Assembly: GCF_034140825.1 (NCBI RefSeq)
Contig: NC_089041.1
Coordinates: 28,285,501-28,349,500, forward strand
DNA: 64,000 bases
Source of the DNA: Oryza sativa Japonica Group
Taxonomy: Eukaryota; Streptophyta; Magnoliopsida; Poales; Poaceae
Direction: 5' to 3'
Part shown: in pieces, positions 11,107 through 23,200 of the stretch
Layout of the letters: each line of letters opens with the position of its first letter
Numbering within the stretch: the first letter of the stretch is position 1
Made by a program: the position numbers and the translations under genes
Notes under the pieces: generated by a model
What the model saw: only the letters and a program-made list of their open reading frames with translations
Told to the model about the DNA's origin: nothing
Database searches by the model: none

Positions 11107-11990
11107 TAACTATTTGAGTCTAAAGCACTTTTCACGACGTGTTTACCAGTCAAACCATCCAACTAAGCACACCGCATTTATGTCCTACAATAATAATAAA
11201 AAAAAACTAGCCGCTGAGGAAGTCTTTTGGTGGTCACATCGACCTCTTTTAAGTCTAAACCCTTATTTCAGCATGACTGACAATCTATGAAACAACTACT
11301 TAAAATGACTTGAGTGTTGGATTTGGATGTTTTTGGATTATATGCAAAGCTTATTAAAAGGGCTATCGAACCCATGAACAATCCGTCCAATAATCTACAA
11401 ATTTTCTCGAGGATATAGGGCCCAAACTCTAAAGAACACTCCAGTTGAATGTGCGAGGATATATGCACTTCTCTTTTTCTTAGGACTCGAGAAAACTAAC
11501 CACAAGATCCTCGTACATTCAGCTGGTTTGTTTTTTCAATAGATAGATTAAAATTTGACGCCAATGCAAATCGCTTGAACGGGTGCTTCACTTTTCATCA
11601 TTGGCATGTAGAGCCTAAAACACTGATAATCTGGTACCAATGGAAATGGTGATTTAATAACACAGAGAAGTTGGACAAAAGTGTCAAAGTCGTGCGTAGC
11701 CAGGAGGACAAACCATTGGTGTCACCATAATTACTCCATGGGAATATGGGGTCACTTCACAAATATGCCGTACAAGCATCAATCCATAATGGAATTTACA
11801 AATGTTTACTGCTGTTCTTGACACCACAAAACACATGGTATTCGTTTCTAATTTAGATACAGATTTGACCTCTGTTTCATTAACACTGCTAAACGGTGTG
11901 TTTCATATAAAAGCTTTCTATCTAGAATTTACATAAAATATCAAATAAGTTTAGCTTTTTACTTTTATAATAATTAAAACTTAAGGGATA
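11107..11990. other. Intergenic spacer of the SDR tandem unit
   Basis: No gene. Short blocks match the spacer downstream of SDR copy 3, for example GTCAAACCATCCAACTAAGC near 11150 against 14864, and GATAATCTGGTACCAATGG near 11625 against 15240. These show that the duplicated unit includes gene plus spacer. Confidence 0.6.
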
Positions 11991-12282
11991 CTCCCTCCAT
12001 CAACTTTTGATAGTCATATTTCATCTTGACACACAGACCAAGGATAAGTAATTCTACTTATCATCCATTTAAACATGCTACTGGTCATTCCTCGTAAACA
12101 AGCGATTCATTAATATTTACATTTCTCGATGCCCATGCAACCAATCTTGTGTGGAAGAATGAAGAGTCATGCATTAAATCCGAGAAAGTCATTAAGATGA
12201 TAGGTTGTTGGATTGAAATATGCCTATCAAAAATAAATTTTTCAGATTTGAAAATATAACTATCAAAAGTAGATGAAGGGAG
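11991..12282. mobile_element. Stowaway-like MITE upstream of SDR copy 3
   Basis: 292 bp, ends CTCCCTCCATCAACTTTTG and CTCCCTTCATCTACTTTTG, flanked by TA. Subterminal arms GATAGTCATATTT / AAATATAACTATC are also inverted. It ends about 350 bp before the copy 3 start codon. Confidence 0.75.
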
Positions 12283-12634
12283 TATTAATCAAACGTTAAT
12301 GGCTTTCTTATTTTATGTGTCGTAACTTTATCTTCATCTTCATTAGAAAACAACACCATCTAACTTCACCTAAATAACACACTGTACATCGACATGGACC
12401 TTGGCTCTCCCCTCTCACTATAATAGTGGAGTCGTATTATAATTCAAACCCTATTATAAATTGGAAATTTCTTCCAGACATTAAACCCACTAATTATTGA
12501 CCTTTAGCACACTAATAGTACTCTATTTGTTTTTATGCTTTTTTTTCTAATCTTCTTACTATTTAACCACACCCTATCTACAGACTGCTGTCTGCTGAGA
12601 TCTCTCGACTCCTGGAAGCGAAGCAGAAATTATC

Positions 12635-13640
12635 ATGATGCTTAACGCAGCAGCCAAAAAACTTGTCAGGTTCGCATCTTCTCCAGTAAAAATCGCAGCA
12701 TCTTCTCCAGTAAGAAACGTTCGTGGAAACCGTGAAATTTTGATGATTTTAAGCATGTTTCACGTACACTTTTTGCAGGGGGAAGAGCATAGCTGCTCAC
12801 GTATTCTTCTCCTCGTCGTCAAGATCCAGAAAGTTGGATGGCAAAGTGGCCGTGATAACCGGCGCAGCGAGCGGCATCGGCGAGGCCACGGCGAAGGAGT
12901 TCGTCAGGAATGGCGCCAAGGTTATCATTGCCGATATCAAGGATGATCTCGGCCGCGCCGTGGCCGGCGAGCTCGGCGCCGACGCCGCGTCGTACACGCA
13001 CTGCGACGTCACCGTCGAGAAGGATGTCGCCTCGGCCGTCGACCTCGCCGTGGCGCGACACGGCCGCCTCGACGTCGTGTACAGCAACGCCGCCATCGCG
13101 GGTGGCGCGCCTCCGGCCACGCTCGCGGCGCTCGACCTCGACGAGTACGACCGCGTCATGGCCGTCAACGCCAGGTCCATGTTGGCGTGCGTCAAGCACG
13201 CGGCGCGCGTCATGGCGCCCCGCCGCGCCGGTTGCATCCTCTGCACGGCCAGCACGGCGGCGGTGCTCGGCGGCATGGCGGCGCCGGCGTACTCCATGTC
13301 GAAGGCGGCCGTCGTCGGCATGGTGCGGACGGTGGCGAGGCAGCTGGCGCGCGACGGCGTGCGGGTGAACGCCATCTCGCCGCACGCAGTCCCGACGCCG
13401 ATGGCGATAGGTCTCTTCTCCGAGACGTTCCCGGCGGCGACCGCGGAGGAGGTGAGGAGGATGGTGACGAGGGAGATGCAGGAGCTGGAAGGGGCGTCGC
13501 TGGAGGTGGAAGACGTGGCGAGGGCGGCCGTCTTCTTGGCGTCCGACGAGGCCAAGTTCATCACCGGCCACAACCTCGTCGTCGACGGCGGGTTCACGGC
13601 AGGCAAGGTGCTCGTCCGGGATCCTCCGGGCTCTGCTTGA
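12635..13640 (+). CDS. Short-chain dehydrogenase/reductase, tandem copy 3
   Basis: Exons 12635-12669 and 12779-13640 give 298 residues, eight or nine shorter than copies 1 and 4 because the SNGLADRL stretch before the Ser-rich linker is missing. The intron also contains a local duplication of the CATCTTCTCCAGTAA word. The Rossmann motif TGAASGIG, IADI, catalytic Ser (CTAS), YSMSK and VDGGFTAGK are present. The otherwise near-invariant NAG motif reads NAA (YSNAAIAGG), replacing a Gly that stabilises the central beta sheet in classical SDRs. The enzyme may still fold, but this is the copy most likely to be altered. Context and presumed role as for copy 1. Confidence 0.87.
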
Positions 13641-14394
13641 GTTGGTGTCAAGTCTGGCCAAATTTGGAGGTTGTTGTCTCGTCATTTCAAATCTGTCGTT
13701 CTTTCTCAGTAAACTCAATGGACTATTCCGTTTGCATAAGTATTTCAAATATCGAATCACTGTATTATTGTGATTGTGTTTATCTCTCCGAAATTCGCCC
13801 GTGGTTTCTGGTGGCTAGTTGAACAGCAAATTCAAAGTAAGCATGCATATATCTTGAGTTGCCGACCTGCCTTGGAATTGAATGGAGGTCTGGTTGATGA
13901 CTTACATGCATATCCCCTCCGTCTAAAAAAAAAGTTCAATCCTATGTCCAGATATGTAGTTAGAGTTTGCCTTTTTTTTTGGACAGAGTAGTATTCAGCA
14001 TCCAAAGGATGGATAAAATGGATACGTCGAGTACATCAAATCAACAAATGATGCTTCACCACTCGAACCGTCAAGACTCCAAATCTCTCGTCGAGACTCA
14101 AGAGATGGGCAAGTGAGGCCAATACCGAGGTAATCTACCCAAGCCTTAATCATTAGTGGCCGTTCTTCCTCCATTCTCAAGATGGTGAACATTAAACCAC
14201 CGGACCTTCTCCATTACTCCCTTGCAGAGATCACCAGGTCACAACTGGTACCAAACCGTCTAGGTGTCGGCAACCAAGAGTAGTAAACCAAGACTCTCTC
14301 ACAAAGTACCATGGCTCAATCTCATGCACAATGACTAAACAATCTCTCTATTTTCTACTAAGCACATTGGTTGCAACTTATGCACTGGAGGAGA
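13641..14394. other. SDR copy 3 downstream spacer
   Basis: 13650-13830 closely matches the region after copy 2 (5355-5540). A short CTCCGTCT...GGACAGAGTAG pair near 13917-13991 may be a MITE remnant. 13995-14390 is unique here, with no gene I can support. Confidence 0.5.
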
Positions 14395-14648
14395 CTAGTA
14401 ATATGCCCGTGCTAAACGCTACGGTTTGATTGTATTATCTTTAATAACTTTTAAATTTCCATGTTAGAAAAAAATAGTGTCTTCTATGATCTGTGCAATT
14501 GAGCTCTAACTCAATTCATGTCGTACATCAGATATAGTTCACACAAAGTACAACAATATAATATTGTGTATCATATTACAATGATGTGTACATCAATAAG
14601 GGAATAACCACTTTCCATATCATCAATATGGTTCACACGTCTAAGGGT
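14395..14648. mobile_element. Small element of the CTAG...GCCCGTGC family with 19-bp flanking repeats
   Basis: 254 bp beginning CTAGTAATATGCCCGTGC. It is bounded by a perfect 19-bp direct repeat (14376-14394 and 14649-14667, ACTTATGCACTGGAGGAGA). Such a long duplication is more like retroposition (SINE/LINE type) than a cut-and-paste element, though no poly(A) tail is visible. The same opening motif recurs elsewhere in the window. Confidence 0.6.
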
Positions 14649-14667
14649 ACTTATGCACTGGAGGAGA

Positions 14668-15680
14668 TGAGAAGGGGCAGATGGCTCGCTCAATTTCAAG
14701 GATGCACAATAGACTCATAAAGGTTGCCTCTTAAGTAATGCCTCCACTAGGGCACTAGGATAAGGAGCAATAGCCAAACCGCTTGAATTCATGGTCTTAT
14801 ATAGCCTACATCAAATAACTAATTATTTGAGGCTATTACACTTTTCATGACATGTTTGTCAGTCAAACCGCCCAACTAAGCACACCGTACTTTAGTCCGG
14901 CGGTACAAAAGGTCATTGGGGACTCTTGGGGTCATCTGGTAGTTCGACCGGCCTTTAAACGTTGGTCAGATAGACCCTTATCTTAGTCAAATCATCCAAC
15001 TAAGCCCAATTGTATTGGACTTCTATCCAACAGAAAAAAAAACTAGCCGTTGGGGATTCCTGGAGTGGACATGCATGTTAGACTCACCACACTTGGCTAG
15101 ACATAGTAGTTGGATATGGACATCCTCGTACACCCAGTTACTTTATTTTTATCAATAGATAGATTAAAATTTGTGCCAACGCAAATCATTTGGATGGGTG
15201 CTTCTCTTTTCCTCATAGGCACATAGAGCCTAAAACATTGATAATTTGGTATCAATGGAAATGGCGATTTAAAAACACACGGAAGTTTGACAAAATCACA
15301 TAATGTTAGACAACGTGCGTAGCCAAGATAACAAATCATTGGTGCCACCATAATAACTTCAATGGAATACGATGTGGAATTTACAAATGTTTAGGGGAAT
15401 GCTACATGACGGTATCTCGTTCAGATGGGATGATACCTTAGAGGTATCACCTGTCCTTGACACCACAAAACACCTCTAGTCACACACTGTATATCGATAT
15501 AGGCCTTGGATATGCACCTTCACCTCACTATAATAGTGGAGTGCTATTATTATAATCCAAATTCTCTAACACATTGGAAAATTCTTCCAGACATTAAACT
15601 CACTAATTATTGTCCTTTAGCATACTAATAGTATTACTTTTTTTATCTTTTAACTATTTAGCCGCACCCATTGTACAGAC
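14668..15680. other. SDR tandem-unit spacer
   Basis: No gene. It contains the empty sites that match the 5588-5737 and 5758-11106 insertions (14760-14831) and blocks shared with 11100-11700. From about 15440 it matches the upstream region of SDR copy 3 (CACTATAATAGTGGAGT, CACTAATTATTG). Confidence 0.55.
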
Positions 15681-16112
15681 TAGAGATGGCCAAATGGGCC
15701 GCGCAGCCTGGCACGGCCTGCTCAACGGCCGGGTCGAGCAACGCCAGCCCACGTGCTCCACCTACGGCCTAGGCATGGCCCAATAAGAGTCGGGTTGTGC
15801 TGACCCAAAAGCACGACAGCCCATCGTGCTTTCTTTGATACAAGTCTATTTCGTCTCCGTCCTCTTTGGGCTGTGACATGTATATGTCCCTCCTCTTTGG
15901 GCCGTGTCTTATATATAACTGAAATAAGTATATTTTTCCTCATTCGTATTGGGACCGTGCCATACATATGGTTGAAATAAGTCTACTTTAGCCTCCCTGA
16001 AGTTCATGCGCACGACCCAACTATCGGGCCGGGCCAGCACGGGCCTGACACCTGTCAGACCGTGCCATGCTTGGGCCAGGCCGTCGGCCCGCGGGCCATA
16101 TGGCCATCTATA
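15681..16112. mobile_element. Non-autonomous hAT element upstream of SDR copy 4
   Basis: 432 bp with ends TAGAGATGGCCA and TATAGATGGCCA and a perfect 8-bp target duplication GTACAGAC (15673-15680, 16113-16120), diagnostic of hAT. GC-rich ends carry repeated GGGCC/GGCCC words. SDR copy 3 has the uninterrupted sequence (TACAGACTGCTGTCTG near 12581). Its right end lies about 70 bp from the copy 4 start codon, in the promoter or 5'UTR. Confidence 0.88.
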
Positions 16113-16181
16113 GTACAGACTACTGTCTGCTGAGATCTCTCAACTCCTGGAAGTGAAGCATCGGTAATCAGGAGTCCGTTC

Positions 16182-17187
16182 ATGATGCTCAACGCAGCAG
16201 CCAACAAACTTCTCAGGTTCGCATCTTCTCCAGTAAAAAACGTTCGTGCAAACCGTGAAATTTTGATGATTTCAATCATTTTTCACGTAAACAAGTTGCA
16301 GGGGGAAGAGCATAGCTGCTCAGGTGTTCTCCAACGGCTTGGCCGATCGCCTCTTCTCCTCGTCGTCAAGCTCCAGAAAGTTGGATGGCAAAGTGGCCGT
16401 GATCACCGGCGCGGCGAGCGGCATCGGCGAGGCCACGGCGAAGGAGTTCGTCAGGAACGGCGCCAAGGTTATCATTGCCGATATCCAGGACGACCTCGGC
16501 CGCGCCGTGGCCGCCGAGCTCGGCGCCGACGCCGCGTCGTACACGCACTGCGACGTCACCGTCGAGAAGGATGTCGCCGCGGCCGTCGACCTCGCCGTGG
16601 CGCGCCACGGCCGCCTCGACGTCGTCTACAGCAACGCCGGCGTCATAGGAGCACCGGCTCCGGCCTCGCTCGCGGCGCTCGACCTCGACGAGTACGACCG
16701 CGTCATGGCCGTCAACGCCCGGTCGATGTTGGCGTGCGTCAAGCACGCGGCGCGCGTCATGGCGCCGCGCCGCGCCGGCTGCATCCTCTGCACGGCCAGC
16801 TCGGCGGCGGTGCTCGGCGGCGTGGCGTCGCCGGTGTACTCCATGTCGAAGGCGGCCATCGTCGGCATGGTGCGCGCGGTGGCGAGGCAGCTGGCGCGCG
16901 ACGGCGTGCGGGTGAACGCCATCTCGCCGCACGCCATCCCGACGCCGATGGCGCTAGGCATCATCGCCGAGACGTTCCCGGCGGCCACCGCGGAGGAGGT
17001 GAGGAGGATGGTGACGAGGGAGATGCAGGAGCTGGAAGGGACATCGCTGGAGGTGGAAGACGTGGCGAGGGCGGCCGTGTTCTTGGCGTCCGACGAGGCC
17101 AAGTTCGTCACCGGCCACAACCTCGTCGTCGACGGCGGCTTCACGGTGGGCAAAGACCTCCTCCGAAATCCACCGAGCTCTACTTGA
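16182..17187 (+). CDS. Short-chain dehydrogenase/reductase, tandem copy 4
   Basis: Exons 16182-16216 and 16302-17187 give 306 residues. The start is the first ATG of an ATGATG pair conserved in copies 1 and 3. Motifs: TGAASGIG at about 47-54, acidic residue of IADI for NAD(H) preference, YSNAGVIG, VMAVNARS, catalytic Ser at about 178 with Tyr191 and Lys195 (YSMSK), and terminal VDGGFTVGK. The short N-terminal exon with a Ser-rich linker precedes the Rossmann fold; no clear signal or transit peptide. Its proximal promoter is interrupted by a hAT element, so expression may differ from its sisters. Substrate unknown; family and fold certain. Confidence 0.91.
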
Positions 17188-18093
17188 GGTGCTTGAATTT
17201 ATCAGGCAAAGCATAGCCCGTCATGTGCTTATCTCAGTCTTATCCGTGCATCGACAAGTATGTCATGGTGTTGCGTGTTGTGGGTAAAATATACGCAAAC
17301 CATGTATGTAATAGAAACTTAGAAACTATTGTTGGATCGAAAAATAAATATCTGATATTCGTCCACGCTAACACGAGTAAAATTTTTTACTGAATTTCTC
17401 TCAAATAAAATTTTTATTCATTAGTAAATTTGTAAGTAAAATTTTTACCCGTAATGACGTGGACAAATCTTCAATGTTTATTTTTCAATTCAATGGTAGT
17501 TTTCACGTTTCCACCACTCCTATTTCCCCGTGGTGTCGAATGTTGCTGCAAGAACATTCAAAATGTGTCGTTCCCTGAAAACGATGAGATCGCTGTTGCT
17601 ATCCGCATTTCCCTTTCGTTTGGCCAGGCATTGTTGTTGATTGTGTTTATCTTTCTGAAATTCGTTGTTGGTTGAAATCGGATTTGTTCCAAATTCATTG
17701 TTGGCTCTTCAAGCAGAAAATCCTAAGTTGCTGACTCATCGATCAGAGTTTGGTTCATATAGATAGAATGCACCTGTGCAGCGCCAAATAAGTCCAGGCC
17801 TAGGTTGAATTTGTCAATTTAGGTTACCTGACAGAGCAATCCCCTTGCTGAAAAATGAACGGTCTCAAACGCAGCATCCCAGATGATGGGTTATGGACAT
17901 GTACTCAAGTCCACCAATGATACTTAAAACGCATGCACTCAAGTCAAATGACTGTAATGTTCGGACAGGAGTATAGCACATATATATAAACTGGGGCAAA
18001 CTGCACACTGGTCATACATCAGGTGCTTATTTTTATTTCAACATCCATACGAGCGAACATGAACAGCTTCTGTATGTTGGAAAGTTGAGACGT
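17188..18093. other. Intergenic region between SDR copy 4 and SODCC2 (tail to tail)
   Basis: Convergent 3' ends. A small AT-rich inverted cluster of GTAAAATTTTTAC-type words lies at about 17375-17455. No gene is evident. 18000-18093 is likely the 3'UTR of SODCC2. Confidence 0.5.
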
Positions 18094-19264
18094 CTAACCC
18101 TGGAGTCCGATGATTCCTGAACCAGAGAAGAGCAAGCATCATAAGAACAGACGGATTTGATGGGAGTTCTAAGAGAAGAAACAAACAATCCGCGGACGAA
18201 AACGAATTAAACAGATTTGCCAAAAGGACATGAGTAAAACCAAGTCACTCACCGCAAGCAACTCGGCCCCCAGCATTTCCAGTGGTCTTGCTAAGCTCAT
18301 GTCCACCTGATATAAAACAGAAAGGCATCATTACACAAACATCGGCTTCATGTCTCTATCCAAAACAATGATAAAAGAAGACATCTGACAAATAATCATT
18401 CCTACATAAATAATACAGATCTGAGTGTTTATAAAGCATTACCCTTGCCAAGATCATCAGGATCAGCATGGACAACAACAGCTCGGCCAATGATGGAGTG
18501 TGCTCCAGTAAGGGGGATCTGCCGTTCAAAGAATGTTACCGATGTCAAATTAACTGTCTTAAGAGGAAATGATAAGAAAAAGGTCAGCACATATGTTCAT
18601 TGAGAGAGCAAGATTATTTCCTACCTGGCTGTCAGAGACATTGACATTAGCAACACCTGGAGAGGCAATAAGTAAAAACTATCAGTGGGGTTATGCATGA
18701 TTGCTGCAGTGCATTAAACAATTCGAGAACAGCTATCAAAATTCCCATCAATGCAAAACTATGTAATCCCCAAAATAACAGAATGTAAGCAACACAGAAG
18801 GAGAACAAACAAAAGTACCATCTGCTCCAGCTGTTATATTTCCAAGATCACCGGCATGGCGGTTCTCATCTTGTGGTGCCCCATGTTCCTTCCCAGTAGG
18901 ATTGAAGTGTGGTCCTACAGCATAGAACAAACTCCCCAGTAAGCACACCACAATCCATCCATTTCTCCTGATAAACAAAAGGGGAATGAAGTGCATATGT
19001 ACCAGTTGACATGCAGCCATTAGTGGTGTCACCGAGCGCGTGCACATGGAATCCATGGAGCCCTGGCTTGAGCCCAGAGACACTTCCCGTCACAGAGGTC
19101 GGACCTAAATACGGAAGGCAACAAATTACGCCCAAAGAACACGGGAAGGACAGAATACAAGTTGTCGCTGCGTGTTTAGGTGAATTACCATCTCCCTCTT
19201 GGGAGAAAAAGATGGTGCCCTTGACACCCTCACTGCTAGCAAGCACAGCAACAGCCTTCACCAT
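18094..19264 (-). CDS. SODCC2: Cytosolic Cu/Zn superoxide dismutase
   Basis: Seven coding exons on the minus strand: 19189-19264, 19003-19104, 18819-18914, 18625-18656, 18443-18518, 18253-18306 and 18094-18116. They total 459 nt and give 152 residues, the exact length of plant cytosolic CSD proteins. All introns are GT-AG. The N-terminus [20 protein letters not shown] and the rest match rice SODCC2 from memory. Metal-site regions are intact ([51 protein letters not shown]), as is the Arg of GGRVACGIIG. The homodimer converts superoxide to oxygen and hydrogen peroxide using Cu, with structural Zn. A noncoding first exon (from 19849 up to about 19990) and a 5'UTR intron (19277-19848) precede it. 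Expected regulation is copper and stress response through miR398. Confidence 0.97.
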
Positions 19265-19270
19265 TGTCTA

Positions 19271-19863
19271 TGTGTTCTGCACAGAAGCCGAAAGGTGCAC
19301 AGGTATATATATCTCAGTATGATGGTGCCATAAACTACAGCAAATTGTATGTATCAGAACAAAACGATAGAACTTGGTACTATATCCTCATATCCTTTAT
19401 AGCTCAGCAACACCCGTGCAAAAAGTTTGAACATTAAACGCAGCAAATAATATCAGGATGTCTTAACATTTGTTCAAAACCAGCTAATTAGCATCTGACG
19501 GCACAGATTCTCGAATTCTCTAACACAGCAAAATCGTTTTGCTACTCCAAATCACCTAAACCTCCGATCCTGAAAAGCCCCCCTACCACATGAACCGTAA
19601 ATTTAACAAGGATTTTTTATGTTTGTGGCCGTCCACATGTCGAGCCTGAGATGAGCCCTATGGCCGAACGAAGCAATCACGCGCGAGAACAAACCGAAGC
19701 GCGGCCGAATCGAAAGCCAAACCTAAATTAGCACGGGGCACACAGATCCAGCTACTCCGGCGGAATCGGAGCCATACCCACCACGCATAATCCGAGCGAG
19801 CAGAGGCGATTAGAACCCTAGAAAGTTGGGGGAGGTGAAGCTGCATACCTCAGGCGACCCCTG
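19271..19863 (-). promoter_or_regulatory. miR398-like target site split by the SODCC2 5'UTR intron
   Basis: The last 15 nt of the noncoding exon (19849-19863, read CAGGGGTCGCCTGAG) join the first 6 nt of the next exon (19271-19276, AACACA). The spliced 21-mer pairs with miR398b (recalled sequence) across miRNA positions 1-12 and 16-21. Only position 14 is mismatched; positions 13 and 15 are G:U. miR398 regulation of CSD mRNAs is established. The split site means only spliced RNA is a target. Confidence 0.75.
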
Positions 19864-19970
19864 CGGCGCGAGCGCGACGAGAAGGCGATCTGCGAGTTGC
19901 CCACCCTCTCCTCTTCTGATTTCTGATGAGGAAGACTCCAGAAGGGAGGAGGAAAATTTCAGAGTCCAGT

Positions 19971-19978
19971 CCACGTGG
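19971..19978. promoter_or_regulatory. G-box near the SODCC2 transcription start
   Basis: Palindromic CCACGTGG inside GTCCACGTGGAC, about 110-130 bp upstream of the 5'UTR intron donor. G-boxes bind bZIP/bHLH factors in light and ABA responses. Its position relative to the true start site is unknown. Confidence 0.5.
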
Positions 19979-20298
19979 ACACGCTTTTCTTTTCTTCAAC
20001 AAAAAAAATAGGGATTTGCTTATTCTCATCAGAAGATATCTCGGTTACCTACTCCCTCTCCGATAAGACTCCCTGTCTGTTAGATCAAAATCTGATGGCT
20101 AGGCCCATTCAAAATGTCTTAGGGAGCATGACTCTTTCGTTCGATTGGTCAGTCTTTTGTATGATAGCAATCAAGTTCCTTTGTTAATCAGTTTCAATAT
20201 TTTACTAATATGTTTACCATAATCAATTTACAAATTTTAATATTATACACAAGATTTCCCGCTGCAACACGCAGGGGTCTCGTCTAGTACTTTTCATA

Positions 20299-23200
20299 TT
20301 AACCACACTTCTCTGACTTGCGTGGCTTGCAGAAGTGAGGATAATGCCAACGTATCTTGGGCACAGGGCATCTGTTGTTTCTGTCCATGATCTCAGCAGA
20401 GACATCCCTACAACAAGACACAGAAAAGTTGAAAATTTGAAGGAAACTAAATAACAAGACATAGAAAAGTTGAAAACACAGGTATACATATAAACATAGA
20501 AGACATACCCTTCTCCATCAAAATAGCTCAATAATTTCAGAATTGTATCCCTTGGTAAATACGGAGTCTCCTTCCTACCATACCAACGAAATTCCCATCA
20601 AAATCAATCAGGGGCCCTCCAATCCCAGCCTAGCACAAAAACAAAGGATTACACACGTAGTTCCGCAGAAGCAGGAGCGTTTCACACTTTGCCAATCTTT
20701 CCACACTTCGTAAAACAGTTGTTTCATTTCCGTTCTTTTAATCCTAGGAAACATATGTCATGCACTCATTTATTTCCCAAATCTTGCCTAAGGTATGGCC
20801 ATCAATTTATTAGACGGGCCCTTTGGCTAGGTTTGGTAAGCAGACATGGCAATGTTTGGTAGTGTTATATTAAATTGCTCTTGTTCATATTGTAAGGCAA
20901 CAAATTATTTCCAATATAAGAAAATTAAAGCCTTTCTTTTGCGAGGAAAAGCAAGACTTCAATTTGGAGATTCACTGTACCTTAGTGATTCTACAAGTGG
21001 AGACCATAAGTTCTTTGCAGTCAAGTTTGCTTGGTTTGTCCGTCAATATCCCACCTGTGGCCATTAATTTGCCTGACTTGAAGACACGTCCCACAGATAA
21101 TACCTTCTTACACTTAATTTGCCCTGGATCATGAAATTCTTCCGTACGAAGACAACGGAAACCTTTGATGCTGACAATAGCAACATTGTAATGCAGATGA
21201 TAATGTTGCAATGTCCCTACAGTTTGTTGTTTGTTTGGAAGGTGTACAACAATCTGCAGAAGTAATATGAGGATTTACCGGTATCTCAAATGAATAAGCT
21301 CAAGGAGGACAATACAATACCAACCTTCAAGTTATCATTAATCCTGTTTTCATCATCAGAAATCCTAACCAAACTTGCTGAAGTCAGGATCCTTGTGTTG
21401 GATTCACTGCAGCCTATAAATATTCCTGTGCAAGCAAAAATCCGTTCTTCTCCTACAAGATCATAATGAATCATAGTTAGTGAATAGTGATGATCTATAA
21501 AAAAGAAATGAAAATGCAATGAGATTATAACAATGCGATTACCTTTGAATGAAGCAAGAGAGACAACAACACGAGACACGTTTGAAGCAACTTTTTTGGT
21601 GAGTTTACTCCAGATATCATCAACAAATTCATTTTCAAAAGTATTAACCAAATGCATGCCTCCTGTTTAAAGAAAAGTAGTACCACATATGAGAGTGCTG
21701 AAATACAACTGTCAAAATGTGCAATGGAAGAGAGTAGTCAGCAACAAACTCACCATCAATGATAGCTGGCAAAGGATAACCTTGAGACGTTAGTTCCTTA
21801 ATTAAAAATTTCCCAAATCCTGGTGAAAAAACTGAAGCGATTAATCATCATGTGTTAACAATGACAGCAAAATTAAAAGCAATGACTCACCATCACCATC
21901 AGCAACCGGGAAGAAAGGGGTCTCCTCCAGAAAAAATGGATCATTCTCAGGATCGTAATCTAGAGAAACAAGGTAAAGCGATTAATGACCATGTGTTAGT
22001 AATGATCAATAATTAACATTAAAACATGATGACAACTTTTGCATGATAATTAACATTAGAAGTGACCTAGCCCGATTTACCTTCTGAATTACTAGAAGAA
22101 GATGACTTCATCTTCTGACTTCATCTTCTGCTCATTGGGAGTTGCAGGAGATTCTTGTATCTCATTTGTGCTCCTTCCAATTGTGCTATCAAGTGGTATA
22201 ATCTCACCCCTGCAGTACATAGTAAATTCATCAAGAGTAGTTACCAAAGAAAAGGTGGAATTGATAAGGACAATTAGCATTTTATATTCTTTTTGTAGCT
22301 GATATGGTCAGTGATGTCATTCAAAGTTTCATAACACAGATACAGTTAGCAGTGTAGGTTGTGGGTTAGTCTCCCCACTTATGCAACCTGAGATTTACTT
22401 TTTGGAAAACTGCATATTGGAGTAACACTTCAAGAAAAAAATAAAGTGGTGAGGATCCCTAACACCCCCGCAAGCACGCAGCCATGGATATATAGCCTCT
22501 GTCATAGCAGTTGAGCACTATGTGCCTATGTTTCACTTCCCTCTGAATCCACTATTCAAATTAGGCATACAATCATACATTTTATCTTTTGGCCTCAATA
22601 TCTTTTACCAGGCACCACAAACAATAACCAGTGACCAGCAGATCGGTCAAATTGGACCAAAATGTCTTTCCAAGATATATGCATTGAATGCTTATTTTCT
22701 CGAAAAAACAGGTCTGTGCTTCATGTCATTAAGAAAGAAATATATACAACGGAGGGATCCGAAGGACCCTCCCAGAACACTCCCCCTATAAAGGTGGCAC
22801 GCGACCAGAACACCCCCGGGGACTAGCTAGCCATCCAGGGTGAGAGACCTTATGCATGAATGTGAAAGAGCTATGCAAACAAAAATGTACAATAGGAGCT
22901 ATACAAACATATGGCATGATTTTGCTTTCATCATCCAAAGATCTAATCAGGCTAGCTGAAGTCAGGTAACTTATGCCATGTAAATCACTTTTGATAACTA
23001 TGCCTGTGCATGCAGAATACATCATACCCCCTGCACAAAATCATGATTTCCATCATTAAGAGTGATGACTCGATACAAACTTTAAAAGCCAACGTGCATA
23101 ATCACCATTGAATGAAACCAGCGAGACAACACTTTCAGATAAGTTTGACACAGCCACTTTACTCAGTTCACTCCATGCTCCTTCACCAGAATTCTTTAAG

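Noticed and set aside
1-20000. Biosynthetic gene cluster built on the SDR array
   Set aside because: No terpene synthase, P450 or transferase is present; the neighbour is a housekeeping SOD.
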